Of a stretch of DNA of 64,000 bases, positions 12,087-22,291 are shown piece by piece. A program made the position numbers and the translations under genes. The notes below the pieces were generated by a model. It ran no database searches. It saw only the letters and a program-made list of their open reading frames with translations, and had not been told where the DNA came from. Every line of letters begins with the position of its first letter. Position 1 is the first letter of the stretch. The stretch lies in assembly GCA_009809945.1 (NCBI GenBank), contig WTPW01000061.1, positions 551,064-615,063 on the forward strand. Direction: 5' to 3'. The DNA is from Gigaspora margarita. Lineage: Eukaryota > Glomeromycota > Glomeromycetes > Diversisporales > Gigasporaceae.

Positions 12087-12761
12087 TAAGTGTGCCTGTA
12101 AATCGTTAATAGTTAATAAAAAAAGAATGCTTAAAACCAGTTATATCACAAATTAAATTAAATATTATTATTATTAAGGTTAGTAAGCTTAGGGCTTGTA
12201 TAGATTATGATTAGAAGGCCTAAGGTAAAATCATTTTCCAGCATTTTTTATTAATGTATCAAGATAGTATTGCTTTTTTGTTTGTCATGTTAGCTCATGT
12301 TATTATTAGTAATGCAGTAAAGTCATTCTAATAACTTAAGCCATAACTAGTTATGGGAATTATTAGAACAATTCTATAGTTGAAAAATAGAAAATCTTGT
12401 ATCGTTTCCATATTTCTTTTGTTTTCACTGGGCTAATTCATGTAAGTGGGAATAGAATTCAAGTGGATTCAGAATCTCCTAGTTAAATTATGGTTAGGGT
12501 ATGAGTGCATATCTGATAAAATCAACCCCAAAAATGGTATTTTATTAAAATTTTGAATCTACTTAAATTCCCTATATAGCATATATATATTGACATGGGC
12601 AACTTTAATAGCTAAAATTGTTACTTCAAGATCTATAAGATTTGAACCAATATTTAGCTTATTCAGAGGTAGTTAAAATTTGATGAGTTGGGCTGTTGCT
12701 TTCTTTGCTCTTTTGCTAACTTTCTTCTATATTTAAAATCATAACTTTAAATGGCGAAAAT
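12087..12761. other. AT-rich gene-free stretch
   Basis: No gene or clear element ends were recognised. Confidence 0.45.
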
Positions 12762-13366
12762 ATTGTATATTCCTAAAAATAGTTACCCCAGAACCCTGGA
12801 CATCTTGTATAGAGGTCATACTTGAAATTGTTAGCAAAAAAACCAAAATTTGAGAAGCAAAAAACAGTTTTGGCAATTATCTTGGCATTGAGTAGTCCAA
12901 TTTGAATGAACTTATTTTTAAAATAAAGATCTCAGTGAAACGCATCTAACAAAAAAAAGCTTATTCAATTCTGATTACTGGATTAGAAGTTATTTAAGTA
13001 AATATATTTTGTCATTTTTAGCAAATTAGATCAAAATTGGCCAAAATCTAATTATGACCTATATGAGAGATGTCCGGGGTCATGCTACTCCTCTGATTTT
13101 TTCAAAAATCTCAAAAAATGCAGTAGTAGTTGCTACATATAAAAGTTCAAATTTTACTAAGCAAATCTCAAAAGTGCTATTAAGTAAACTTGTTCATAGC
13201 ATTAAATTACACTTATAATAAAAATTTCACATCATTTAATCAATTTTTTATTAGTACTTTTTTCAATTTTTCAAAAAATTTAACAATTCAAAAATAAGCT
13301 ACTTCACATTGTTTCGTGTAATTTTTGGCCCAAAAAGGTAGCTTATTTTTGGGAATATACAGTATT
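12762..13366. mobile_element. 'CCAAAAATAAGCTACC' TIR element, copy 2, interrupted
   Basis: The left arm 'attgtatattcctaaaaata' followed by 'gttacccc' pairs with the right arm 'ggtagcttatttttgggaat' followed by 'atacagta'. A second inserted element at 12,790-13,083 separates the left arm from the rest. Confidence 0.7.
12790..13083. mobile_element. ~300-bp GGACCCCAGACATCT element, copy 1
   Basis: Ends 'gaaccctggacatcttgtat' and 'agagatgtccggggtc' are inverted. The interior ('gcatctaacaaaaaaa', 'attactggattagaagttat') matches 18,381-18,679 in inverse orientation and a partial copy at 38,345-38,535. Non-coding. Confidence 0.75.
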
Positions 13367-13799
13367 GGTAAAATAATCTACTAAATTTAACTATAGCTTA
13401 TTACTATAAATTGAAAGATGGATGTCGAAGTCACATGCACAAGATTGGAATGAATAATTTTTACAGGGTAGTGCTTGGACCTGAATATCCAGTTACCTGT
13501 TTACTCTACCCATTTTATATAAGTCAGATATGGATAACCATCAATTTTTATTTGGTGGATAACTGGATAAATCTACAGATAACCAGATAACCCTATGGAT
13601 AACTGATTAATTCTACAAATATCTAGTTAAACTGAATAACTGGCAGATATCACTAGATCCACAATACAAACCATCTCAATCTTATTCATTATGTATCGCA
13701 TTAGCAAGCAAGTCAAACAACAAAATTTTTTATATTATCCAATATAAACTGATTTAACTTTAACTACATACTGTTTACTGAATAATGCATAAGTCCTGT

Positions 13800-14600
13800 A
13801 ACTGTCTTTTTTATGATAATTCCAACACAAACTAACTCAACCATGTACAATTGCCACTGAAATAGTAAGTTTTATAACAGAATTTTTACAGAATCTTATA
13901 GAAATTATGATAATTCTAATTCAAACAATCTCAACCTTAATCGCATACTGTAAATACTAAAATAACAAGTAAGTTCTTTAACAAAAATTTTACCATAACT
14001 TGTAATAGAAATTATGATAATTTTAATGCAAATTAATTTAGCCAAATACAGTGTTTATCAGAATAATAAATAATTCTGTAACAATTTTTCATAAAAATTG
14101 AAGGTAGAAATTATGATAATTCCAATCTAACTAATTCAACTTTAATTACAATAATCTTAATCACATACTGTAGCTATTAAAATAGCAAGTAAGTTTTGTA
14201 ATAATTTTTTAAAAACTTGCAATAATAATCACAATGATTCTAATAAAACTAACTCAACTTAATCACATAAAAGCATAATAATTCTAGTACAAATTAATTC
14301 AACCTTAACCACATATTGTGGCCACCAGAATAGTAAGTTCTGAAACAAAATTTTACAGTATCTTATAGTATAAATCACTATAATTCCAATGTAAACTTAT
14401 CTTAACCACATGCTATAGTTACTAGAATTATGAGTAAATTCTGTAACAAATTTTTACAGTAACTTACACAGAATTTTGCAGTAACTTAGGTGAAAATTAC
14501 AATTATTCTGATGCAAACTAACTTACCTTAAGCATGTGTTACAATTTGGTAAATCTTGTAATAGAATTTTTACCTATTGCAATTTATGCGTGAATCAATA
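13800..14600. repeat. Degenerate ~90-125 bp satellite array
   Basis: At least eight units each containing 'gataattccaatacaaact' followed by 'aactcaacc', 'catactgt.g..actagaata' and 'agtaagttctgtaacaaaat'. Units begin near 13,817, 13,909, 14,029, 14,116, 14,233, 14,276, 14,378 and 14,492, so spacing is irregular. No coding sequence. Confidence 0.75.
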
Positions 14601-14869
14601 AGCTACCTGAAACTTTATGTTTAGGTAATATGTGTTTAGTGAATATTATAGTTCCTGCTAAATTTATTCAGATTTGGGTTTTACTTAACATTTAGGTTAA
14701 TAATTTATTTAAAAGATCTAACTTTAGATAATATGTTTAGTAATTTTTAATTTTTAGTATTGTGATTATAATAGTGACTACAGAGACAAAATGAAATAAA
14801 TGATTGCTTAATGTAAACGCGAGATTATGATATATTTACAACTACTCTATATATTTTGTTAACCCATGT

Positions 14870-15380
14870 AATTGTATATACTGGTCTTGTGCAGCATCAC
14901 ATGATGCATAGCTACCAAATGCTGTAATGGTAGTATTGGCAAAATGACAAATATAACAAATAAATAACTACCAAATTTTATAAAATATTAAAAATAATAA
15001 TATAATAGTTTTTATAACAAAAATGACATATTTTTATGACATACAACTCTATAATTTTGTCAAAATTGCCAACTATAGTAACTGTGCATAATACTCGTGG
15101 ATACCTACAGATAGTATTGTCATAGGACAGCTTTGAACAATGATTCGAACAATTTTGGACAATTTTGGACAATTAAATAAAGTAAAATTACTTAAGATAA
15201 CCTATTTTAATTTTAACTGAAATGTGTTCAGCACCTAAAAAATATATAGTTATATATTTTTGGAATAAATTTATTAATTATTAAAGCCTGAACAAGATTT
15301 GAACAATCTTGGACATTTGGACAATTTTGGATGTGGACAAGCCAAAAAAGTGTGAACAGCCAAAATATACAACACTGCCC
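14870..15380. repeat. Fragment of hairpin-ended family plus 'GGACAATTTTGGAC' repeats
   Basis: 14,877-14,925 ('tactggtcttgtgcagcatc' then 'acatgatgcatagcta') matches the end at 27,885-27,922 and, inverted, 56,527-56,575. The following sequence holds AT-rich DNA and tandem 'gaacaattttggac' phrases near 15,150 and 15,310. No gene. Confidence 0.55.
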
Positions 15381-15513
15381 AAAGATACCTGTTAGGTTAT
15401 TCATTTAAAACTGACAGATAATGATTACTATCTGTAAGACATTTATAATACCTGAATAACTGGATAACAGTACAGATATCTGGATAAGGGGTTTATAGGA
15501 CCAAGCTCTATTA

Positions 15514-15719
15514 CAGGGCTATCTCCAAATTTCCAGGTCCGGTGTATCAGATCTAGGTCAGTGTTTAGCCCTAGTATTAGAAGATTTTATAGCAAAATTA
15601 TAAGCTGGGCATATTTTACTTAGTGAAGTGATATGATTTATTAGTAAAATTTTTTATAATCTTGAGGCAAAATTAATCAATTTTAATTCAGCTGACCATG
15701 ATTCTGATACACTTCCCTG
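15514..15719. mobile_element. TA-type MITE, TACAGGGACATCCCC family, copy 1
   Basis: Left 'cagggctatctccaaatttc', right 'atacacttccctg', TA flanks. The body ('tagcaaaattataagctggg', 'gatatgatttattagtaaaa') matches the copy at 27,597-27,834. It is the target into which the 2-kb foldback element inserted. Confidence 0.65.
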
Positions 15720-15887
15720 TATGAGTTAATAGACTATGCTTTGTTGCATTTGATCGTGCAATGATCATATAGTTACACACCATTACAAGATAATATAATT
15801 GTTAAAATATAGTATATAAATATAAATATAACACTATAAAATAAATCCCTTAAGTTTATATATAATTTTAAAATAATACTCTATACT

Positions 15888-16310
15888 TTTAAATTATAAA
15901 AGCTTGAAACAATTTATTCTTATTATTATATTTTTTTCAAATTAAGGTGCTCACTTTGGGAGTAAGTGTTTTAATCAAGCATTATTAGATCCTGGGCTTC
16001 CTACATAGAGTTCACCTGATATAGTATATTGACAAGAGTACAACTAGTCATATCTGCAACTTTTGGTTGTCTATTTAAGTAGCTAACTGAAGGTTCTACA
16101 CAATTATAAAAGCTTGAAACAATTTATTCTTATTATATTTTTTATCCAAGTTAAGATACTCACTTTGTGAGTAAGAGTTTTTTTTTTATTCAAGCATTAT
16201 TAGATCCTGGGCTTCCTACATAGAGATCACCTGACATAGTACATTGATGACTAGCCACACCTGCAACTTTTGGTTATCTATTTAATTAGCCACCTGAAGG
16301 TTCTATTAGC
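15888..16310. repeat. ~210-bp tandem duplication spanning retroposon tail and flank
   Basis: 'aattataaaagcttgaaaca' through 'gcattattagatcctgggct' and 'ttctacatagag' occurs twice in tandem (from about 15,890 and 16,099). The unit includes flanking genomic bases as well as the element's 3' end, so the duplication happened after insertion. Confidence 0.8.
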
Positions 16311-17109
16311 TGCCATATCTGCAACCTGCATACTAATTATTGCCTATTTTAAACCCTCTGATCATTGCCATCTGCCTTTCTATCTTGTATCACCAGAACA
16401 CAATATGGATTCTTTTTTACCTCCCTCAGAACTACTTTTATCCTTAGTAAGAGACCTGGTAGAGCAGTTTCTGTCCCACACAGGTAATATCTATGCTTTG
16501 GTAACTTATGCATCTACTAAGACAGACCACTTGCAGTTAGAGTTATCCTTAAACTGCTACCATTGTCTACTTCTTGCCCTTGTGAAGTTCTCTCAACTCT
16601 ATACCTGGTCAGTCACTCTTCTGGATCCTTTTTCCCAGTCACATCCCTACTCCCAATTCAAAAATATGGAAGGGTTGGTCAGCCTGGCATTAGGATACTA
16701 TATGGTTTCCCTCTCTTGGTACATGCTTCTAAAAAACATGTTCTTTTCCTATAGTATGACTCCAGTAGTCCAGTTGGTAGAATTTTCCAACTCTTTTGTC
16801 ATTGGTTTGCTTCCAGTCAGTCACCGTTATAAGCTGGGCACTTCTTCACTTGGTCTTGCCAAGTGGGTTCCTTTCTGCTAATTTCCAAAATTTGCATACT
16901 TCCTTTTCCCTTATATAACATTATACAAGTCAGTCAGCTCCTAATAACTTGGTTTCACCTGGTTTACAGATTGAAGATCCAATTAGTTAGAGAGCGGATT
17001 AGTTCCGTAACACAAATGCAATTTTCAAAACTGTCTCTAGTGGGATTTGAACTTTGCACCTGTCACTTGGGAGTGACAACAACACAACTTTGCTATGTCA
17101 CCACACTCC
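15928..17109 (-). mobile_element. tRNA-headed retroposon, copy 2 (inverted), with duplicated tail
   Basis: The minus-strand head GGAGTGTGGTGACATAG carries A box TAGCAAAGTTGTG and B box AGTTCAAATCCC. The tail ends in a T run on the plus strand. Direct repeats ATTTATTCTTATTATT (15,912-15,927) and ATTTATTCTAATTATT (17,110-17,125) differ at one base, so it is a retroposed insertion. The body matches copy 1 (for example 'agacagaccacttgcagtta'). A 203-residue open frame on the plus strand (16,270-16,881) runs antisense through the body. It shares only a short phrase with copy 1, has no recognised domain, and is not called as a gene. Confidence 0.75.
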
Positions 17110-17189
17110 ATTTATTCTAATTATTGTAAATATTTGAAAATAAAAATTTAATAGTAAATTACAAAATATTGTTTTAACTTATAGTAATA

Positions 17190-17567
17190 TGGGGTCTGTG
17201 CCTTGAAAATGGCACTAAAAATTTTTTTTGAGTAAATAGTGAATAAAGATTGTGTAACTAAAACAACCCAAATTTGATTTTCTGCTAATTTTAGATATGA
17301 TCTTTGCAAATCTTTTTTGTTATTGGTAAAAATTAAAATTGTGTAATGATGTCCATTCAAAATTGATGGTAAAATATTTATCTGTTATATCAATCATTTC
17401 TATTCTATATTCAAAAAATCTTCTGGACTTCCATAACTCATTTTAATATTAAGTTAACTGGTTATAATATTTGCATGAAATGAACTTTGTGTTTCATAAA
17501 TTAAGATTTAACAAAAATCTCAATTTTGGTTTGGGGTCTTAGAACTCGATTTTTAAGGCACAGACCC
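17190..17567. mobile_element. TA-type palindromic MITE, TGGGGTCTGTGCC ends
   Basis: Left TGGGGTCTGTGCCTTGAAAA; right 'cgatttttaaggcacagacc', with TA on both sides. Non-coding. The minus-strand frame across it is incidental. Confidence 0.75.
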
Positions 17568-18380
17568 TATATAATAAATTACATATTGTATTCACTTAAT
17601 ATAACTAAAGTAAAAATTTTTTTAATAATAAGATTATGAATAGAGCCATTAAATTTTATATTATTTATAATTGGATATGATTTATTCACTAGTTACTACA
17701 AGATAAAATATAACCAAATTACCAAAATAAAAAACTCTTTTAGATGCTTGAATTTGTTTTTTGTATACTAATCTATTTATTATAGATACTAGATTTAGGA
17801 TAATTATTAACTGTGCTTTTGGCAACTACATTAATATTTGAAGTTAGTTGTCTTATTCTATATATATTAGAGTTTATTTTTTTATAGTTTTTGGACCAAA
17901 AGATACATAGCAGTTCCAATAAGGACTGTTTATTTGCTTTTTCAATCTTTTTATCCAACTGTTGTACTAAATTTTCTTGTTATTTGACTAATTCTTGTTT
18001 TTAACAAGCCAACTACAGAAATATATTTGTGAGTTATACAAAAATAAATAAGTCTACAAACCCAAATCTACTATTATTCTTTTTTAGCTAATTATTACTA
18101 GATATAGTTGTGAGATGCTATAGTTTAGCAAATAAGAATTACTTAAAGAACTTTTTTATCTACTAGAGCTAAGATTATTAGAAATCTTGTTAGTAATGAT
18201 GACTTTAATAGATTGTAATATTATATTCTGCAAGATAGTTATAGATATCTACTTTATTTATTTCTGTATAGGATATAGGTTTTTTAACTTTTAAATGTGC
18301 CTGTTTCTAGAATTTTTAATATTTTTCAATATAGTAAGAATATTTCATATTATTCTATTTATAAAGATATAAAAAAAATC
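17568..18380. other. AT-rich gene-free stretch
   Basis: A weak lysine-rich minus-strand frame (about 17,773-17,958) lies within a longer AT-rich tract with many stops. No family recognised and no element ends seen. Confidence 0.4.
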
Positions 18381-18679
18381 AGGACCCCAGACATCTTTCA
18401 TATAGATCATAACTGGATTTTGGCCAATTTTGACCTAATTTGCTAAAAATGACAAAATCTATTTACTTTAATAACTTCTAATCCAGTGATTAGAATTGAA
18501 TAAACTTTTTTTGTTAGATGCGCCTTACTGAAAGTTTCATTTTAAAAAAAGTTTATTCAAATTGGACCACTAGATGCCAAAATAATTACCAAAAACTGTT
18601 TTTTGCTTCTCAAATTTTAGGTGTTTTGCTAAAAGATTTCAAGTATGACTGACCTCTATACTAGATGTCTAGGGTCCTA
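18381..18679. mobile_element. ~300-bp GGACCCCAGACATCT element, copy 2
   Basis: Begins 'aggaccccagacatctttca', ends 'ctagatgtctagggtccta'. Inverse of 12,790-13,083 across its whole length. Confidence 0.75.
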
Positions 18680-19376
18680 AAGAATCAATAATGCACCAAA
18701 CTTTTATTTAGTATAAAAGAAAGTACATAGCTAGTTCTCTTTTTAGGACCAGCAAACATTAAATAATAACAAAGTTAGATCACCTGAATTGAAATCTAGA
18801 GTAGTTATCAAGTTTACAAACCCAGTAATTTTTTTTGATTAGTATAGCAGCAGATATAACTAAAAGTTGCTCTAAGAATTGTTTCTACTTTTAAAATAAA
18901 GAACTGTTATTAGACCTTGTTTTTTATTCTATAAAAACTATTTTGGCAAGTTTTTTTTTTAGCAATATTTACAAATTACTTGTACTAACATTGTCTATTG
19001 AAATTTAGTTGTTTGGTTTGCTAGTAGATTGCAAAATTTGAACAATTTCACTTTATTTATTGTATAAAAACTTGTAATATAACTATTTTTTCTTTTTTTT
19101 TTTATAAAATACTTGTTAAAAACTATAAACCCAATATCTTAAAGAGAATCTCTATTATAGTAAGACTATACAAATTTAATTATTTGTTTTTATTTAATCT
19201 AAAACCTTTCAATAGTTTCATAGCTGGCTTTTGTTTTAATTTTTTATATCAATTTTTTATTATTATTAAGCATCTTAAACAATACACTCTAGTTATACAA
19301 TGCACTCTAGTTATAAAAAATTTTTTTAAAAATTTTGAATTTTTAAACTGACCATATTATAAAAGCCAATCGATGA
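18680..19376. other. AT-rich gene-free stretch
   Basis: Many stops in all frames and T-rich runs. Nothing recognised. Small 'caatgcactctagttata' duplication at 19,280-19,315. Confidence 0.4.
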
Positions 19377-19490
19377 AGGGAATTGCTATTTCCACCATGG
19401 TATTTTGCTATTTCCACCATGGTTATACAAGATTTTCTATTTTTAGAATTAATATAATATATTATAAAATTACATTCTAACTTTATCATT

Positions 19491-19516
19491 AACCCTAACC
19501 CTAACCCTAACCCTAA
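19491..19516. repeat. Interstitial (CCCTAA)n run
   Basis: Four CCCTAA units inside the left arm of the foldback element. Confidence 0.9.
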
Positions 19517-20215
19517 AACTAATAAGTAAACTTTCTTTGGCTTCTAATTAAAAGTTGCAGAGCTCATTTTTCTGATTCTAATAGTAGTTAAATTATTAAA
19601 ATCGGCCTGGTGGATCCCAAGATACTTGGGATCAAAGAAGAGAACATAAGGATCAGCAAATTCACTATTACACAAACTATTCATTTTCTTTACATACGTT
19701 TTGAAAGGTTTTTTTATCGTAGTGAAAAATTTTACTAAAAAAATAATAAAACTTGTCTTAAGAAACTAGCATTTTTTTGAGCCAAAAAACAACTTTACTT
19801 AAGAGCCAAAAGTCAATTATGATAATAAAATTCTGCGCAAATCACAATTATTCATTGACAGCTTTTTTCTAACTTAGATTTACGTTTAAACATTTTTTAT
19901 CGTAATGAAAACTTTTACTAAGTAAATAATAAAATACATCTTAAGAAACTAGCATTTTTTTGAGTCAAAGAATAACTTTACTTAAGAGCCCAAAGTCAAT
20001 TATTATAATAAAATTCTGCACAAATCATAATTTTTTGTTTGACAGTTTTTCTAGCTTTGTGTAATAGTAAATTTGCCGATCCTTATATTCTCTTCTTGCT
20101 CCCAAGTATCTTGGGATCCACCAGGCCGATTTTAGTGATTTAACTACCATTAGAATCAGAAAAATGAGCTCTACAACTTTCAATTAGAAGCCAAAGAAGG
20201 TGTACTTATTAGTTT

Positions 20216-20238
20216 TTAGGGTTAGGGTTAGGGTTAGA
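20216..20238. repeat. Interstitial (TTAGGG)n run
   Basis: Three to four TTAGGG units inside the right arm, mirror of 19,491-19,516. Confidence 0.9.
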
Positions 20239-20347
20239 ATCAAAGTTAGAAGTAGAATTAGATATATTATATTAATTCTAAAAATAGAAAGTCTTGTGTA
20301 ACCATTGTGGAAATAGCAAAATACCATGGTGGAAATAGCAATTCCCT

Positions 20348-21190
20348 TGATAAATTCTGTATAATCTAAGGTACAAGTAAAAATTTAAATAAACTTATGC
20401 ACATATTAACTAAATTTAATCTTTTGAGTTTTGGTTTTTGTCAACTTCTGTTTTATGATCTTTAGCAGGTTTAGTTTGCTTATTGAAAATAATTTTTTAA
20501 ATAGACTTATAAAAGTTAGAAACATTTTAATAGAGATTATATCTTTTTTATCTATATCTACTTTATGTTTTTTATACAGATCTATTAGAAATAATTTCTT
20601 TTATACAGATTTATTTAAAGCAATTTTTATTTCTAAAAAGCTTATATATAAAAAAAGGGTTCTTTTAATAGAGATCATATTTGTATTTAAAGTTTTGTTT
20701 AATTTAATTGTAAAATTTTTTTTGCAAAAATTTTTTAAATTGATGATATTAGAAGTTTTAAATTATATAAAACAATTAGCAAAATATAAGTAAATATTGT
20801 TGATTTGAATTGAAGACTAATTATTAGATATCATCAAGAATTTAAGTTAGTACTATATTTTTATATGCCTCTTAATAATTTACATTTTTTTATATAAATT
20901 TATTTTTAGAATTAAATTTTGTAAACATTTTTTTGCAAATTAATAATAGTATAAATATATTAGTTTTATTATAAATAGACAGGCATATTACATGTTTACT
21001 ATATTTATATGTAATAATGCGCAGGAGTAAAATTACGAATTTCAGCCTAAATTAATCTTAATTTGGGCCAAGGCTTGAAATAACACCCTGCACATTATTA
21101 TGTGCAAATACAGTATTGCTAAAATCTAATAAATAATAATAGAGAATTCTACTATATACTACAGGTGATTATTACCTGTAGTACAATAGC
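20348..21190. other. AT-rich gene-free stretch
   Basis: A 120-codon plus-strand frame at 20,431-20,793 is almost all F, L, I, N and K, as expected of AT-rich DNA, and resembles no family. A short inverted repeat ('atgtaataatgcgcagg' / 'cctgcacattattatgtg') lies at 21,010-21,105. Confidence 0.4.
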
Positions 21191-21194
21191 CAAT

Positions 21195-21392
21195 TATACG
21201 ACAGGGTGAAACCTGAGTTGTGAAATAGTGAAACCTGCTATGATCATCACATGAGGGTGAAATCTGCTTCTATATAATAAAAAACATAATAAAATGCAGA
21301 TTTCACCCTAACCTGATCTACAAAGCAGATTTCACTATTTCGCAACTCAGGTTTCACTATTTCGCAACTCAGGTTTTACCCTGTTCTATTAT
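21195..21392. mobile_element. Palindromic element of 'CAGGGTGAAACCTGAGTTG' units
   Basis: The left arm 'acgacagggtgaaacctgag' then 'ttgtgaaatagtgaaacctg' pairs with 'gcagatttcactatttcgca' then 'actcaggttttaccctgttc'. The right arm carries an extra tandem 'actatttcgcaactcaggtt' unit. It sits between outward copies of the small palindrome 'aggtgattattacct' (21,160 and 21,650). Confidence 0.65.
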
Positions 21393-22291
21393 AATTTAGG
21401 AGCAGGTGTAATATGTAAATCAATTTTTGTGTAACAAAAACAAAAAATAAATAATTTTTAAAAAATTGCTTCTAACCAAAAAATTGGTCTATGAAACTAC
21501 TTTTTTTTATGCAAAAAAAAAATTCTTTGCAAAATTTTACTATAAATAAAGCACCTTTCTAATTTCTAACCCTTACCCTAACCCTAACATTAAAGAAGTT
21601 AATTTTTGTTTTGATAAAAATAATTTATTTTTATTTATGCATTGTAGATCACAGGTGATAATCACCTATGGTGAACATTATATTATTTCAATAATAATTA
21701 CTAAAAATGAATTAGCTTTTTCAATATTTATAAAACCAATCTATTTTGCTATAAATATAAGAAAAAGCTATCATTAAAAAATAGTTTAAAGTAGTTAGAA
21801 TTTTGGATTAAAAGATCTATTTAATTGTATAAATAAAATTTAAAACCAATTAAAAACATATATTGAAATTTTTTTATAGTTGATTTAAGTTATTGATTTT
21901 CTATATTACTATTTGAGTTTTTTATAGTTTTCTCATATTACTTATAATGCATAAAGGAATTAAAGACTTATTTATTTAGTAGTATTATATATTTTTTACA
22001 ACCTTGTACAAGTTCTAATAGTATGCTTTTTAGTTTAGTTATTTATTTTTGTTTTTTTTTATCTTTTTTTTTATTTCTTTTTTTGTTAATTTGGTTATTT
22101 ACTTAGGTTTAGTTAGTATTTCTTTTTTTTTTGCAATCATGATATACTTTATTTTAAAAAATATAGCTATATTTGCAAATACCTATTCTATTCTGATAAC
22201 TAGTATTTTACAATTAAAGTATGGCTCACCTAGTAACTATAGGTACCTATATAAGACCTGCCAAATTAGAAATTGTCTTACTGTCTAACTA
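21393..22291. other. AT-rich gene-free stretch
   Basis: Includes 'cccttaccctaaccctaac' near 21,570 (short telomere-like run). The hydrophobic frame at 22,049-22,288 is compositional. Nothing else recognised. Confidence 0.4.

Larger units (their letters stand above)
13469..15510. mobile_element. 2-kb hAT-like foldback element rich in GGATAA
   Basis: A perfect 8-bp target duplication TTACAGGG flanks it (13,461-13,468 and 15,511-15,518). Ends are TAGTGCTTGGACC and GGACCAAGCTCTA. Subterminal arms are full of 'ggataac(t)' in one direction and its complement in the other (13,500-13,650, 15,390-15,490). Between them sit a satellite array and a fragment of the hairpin-ended 'ACTGGTC..GCAGCAT' family. 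8-bp duplication plus TAG-type ends point to hAT. A short relative is at 52,387-52,611. Confidence 0.8.
19377..20347. mobile_element. Foldback element with telomere-repeat arms, copy 1
   Basis: Arms of about 300 bases (19,377-19,690 and 20,040-20,347) are near-perfect inverted repeats. They begin AGGGAATTGCTATTTCCACC and include the palindromic GGATCCCAAGATACTTGGGA. Each arm holds a telomere-type run: CCCTAA on the left, TTAGGG on the right. The core is two direct ~180-bp repeats ('ttatcgtaatgaaaactttt' to 'aattctgcgcaaatca'). No coding capacity. The target duplication is unclear (TGA possible). A second, heavily interrupted copy occupies 55,096-62,285. Confidence 0.8.

Noticed and set aside
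16270-16881. 203-codon plus-strand open frame as a protein gene
   Set aside because: It runs antisense through a retroposon body, shows no domain, and copy 1 keeps only a short part of it.
17040-17109. A functional tRNA gene on the minus strand
   Set aside because: It has A and B boxes but no good cloverleaf, and continues into a retroposon body; it is the element's head.
19491-19516. A chromosome end
   Set aside because: The run is only about four units and is mirrored in the opposite arm of a foldback element with normal sequence beyond.
20431-20793. 120-codon frame as a hypothetical membrane protein
   Set aside because: Composition is only F/L/I/K/N as expected from AT-rich DNA; no neighbours, splice sites or family resemblance.
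22049-22288. Hydrophobic 79-codon frame
   Set aside because: T-rich low complexity gives the hydrophobicity; no other support.
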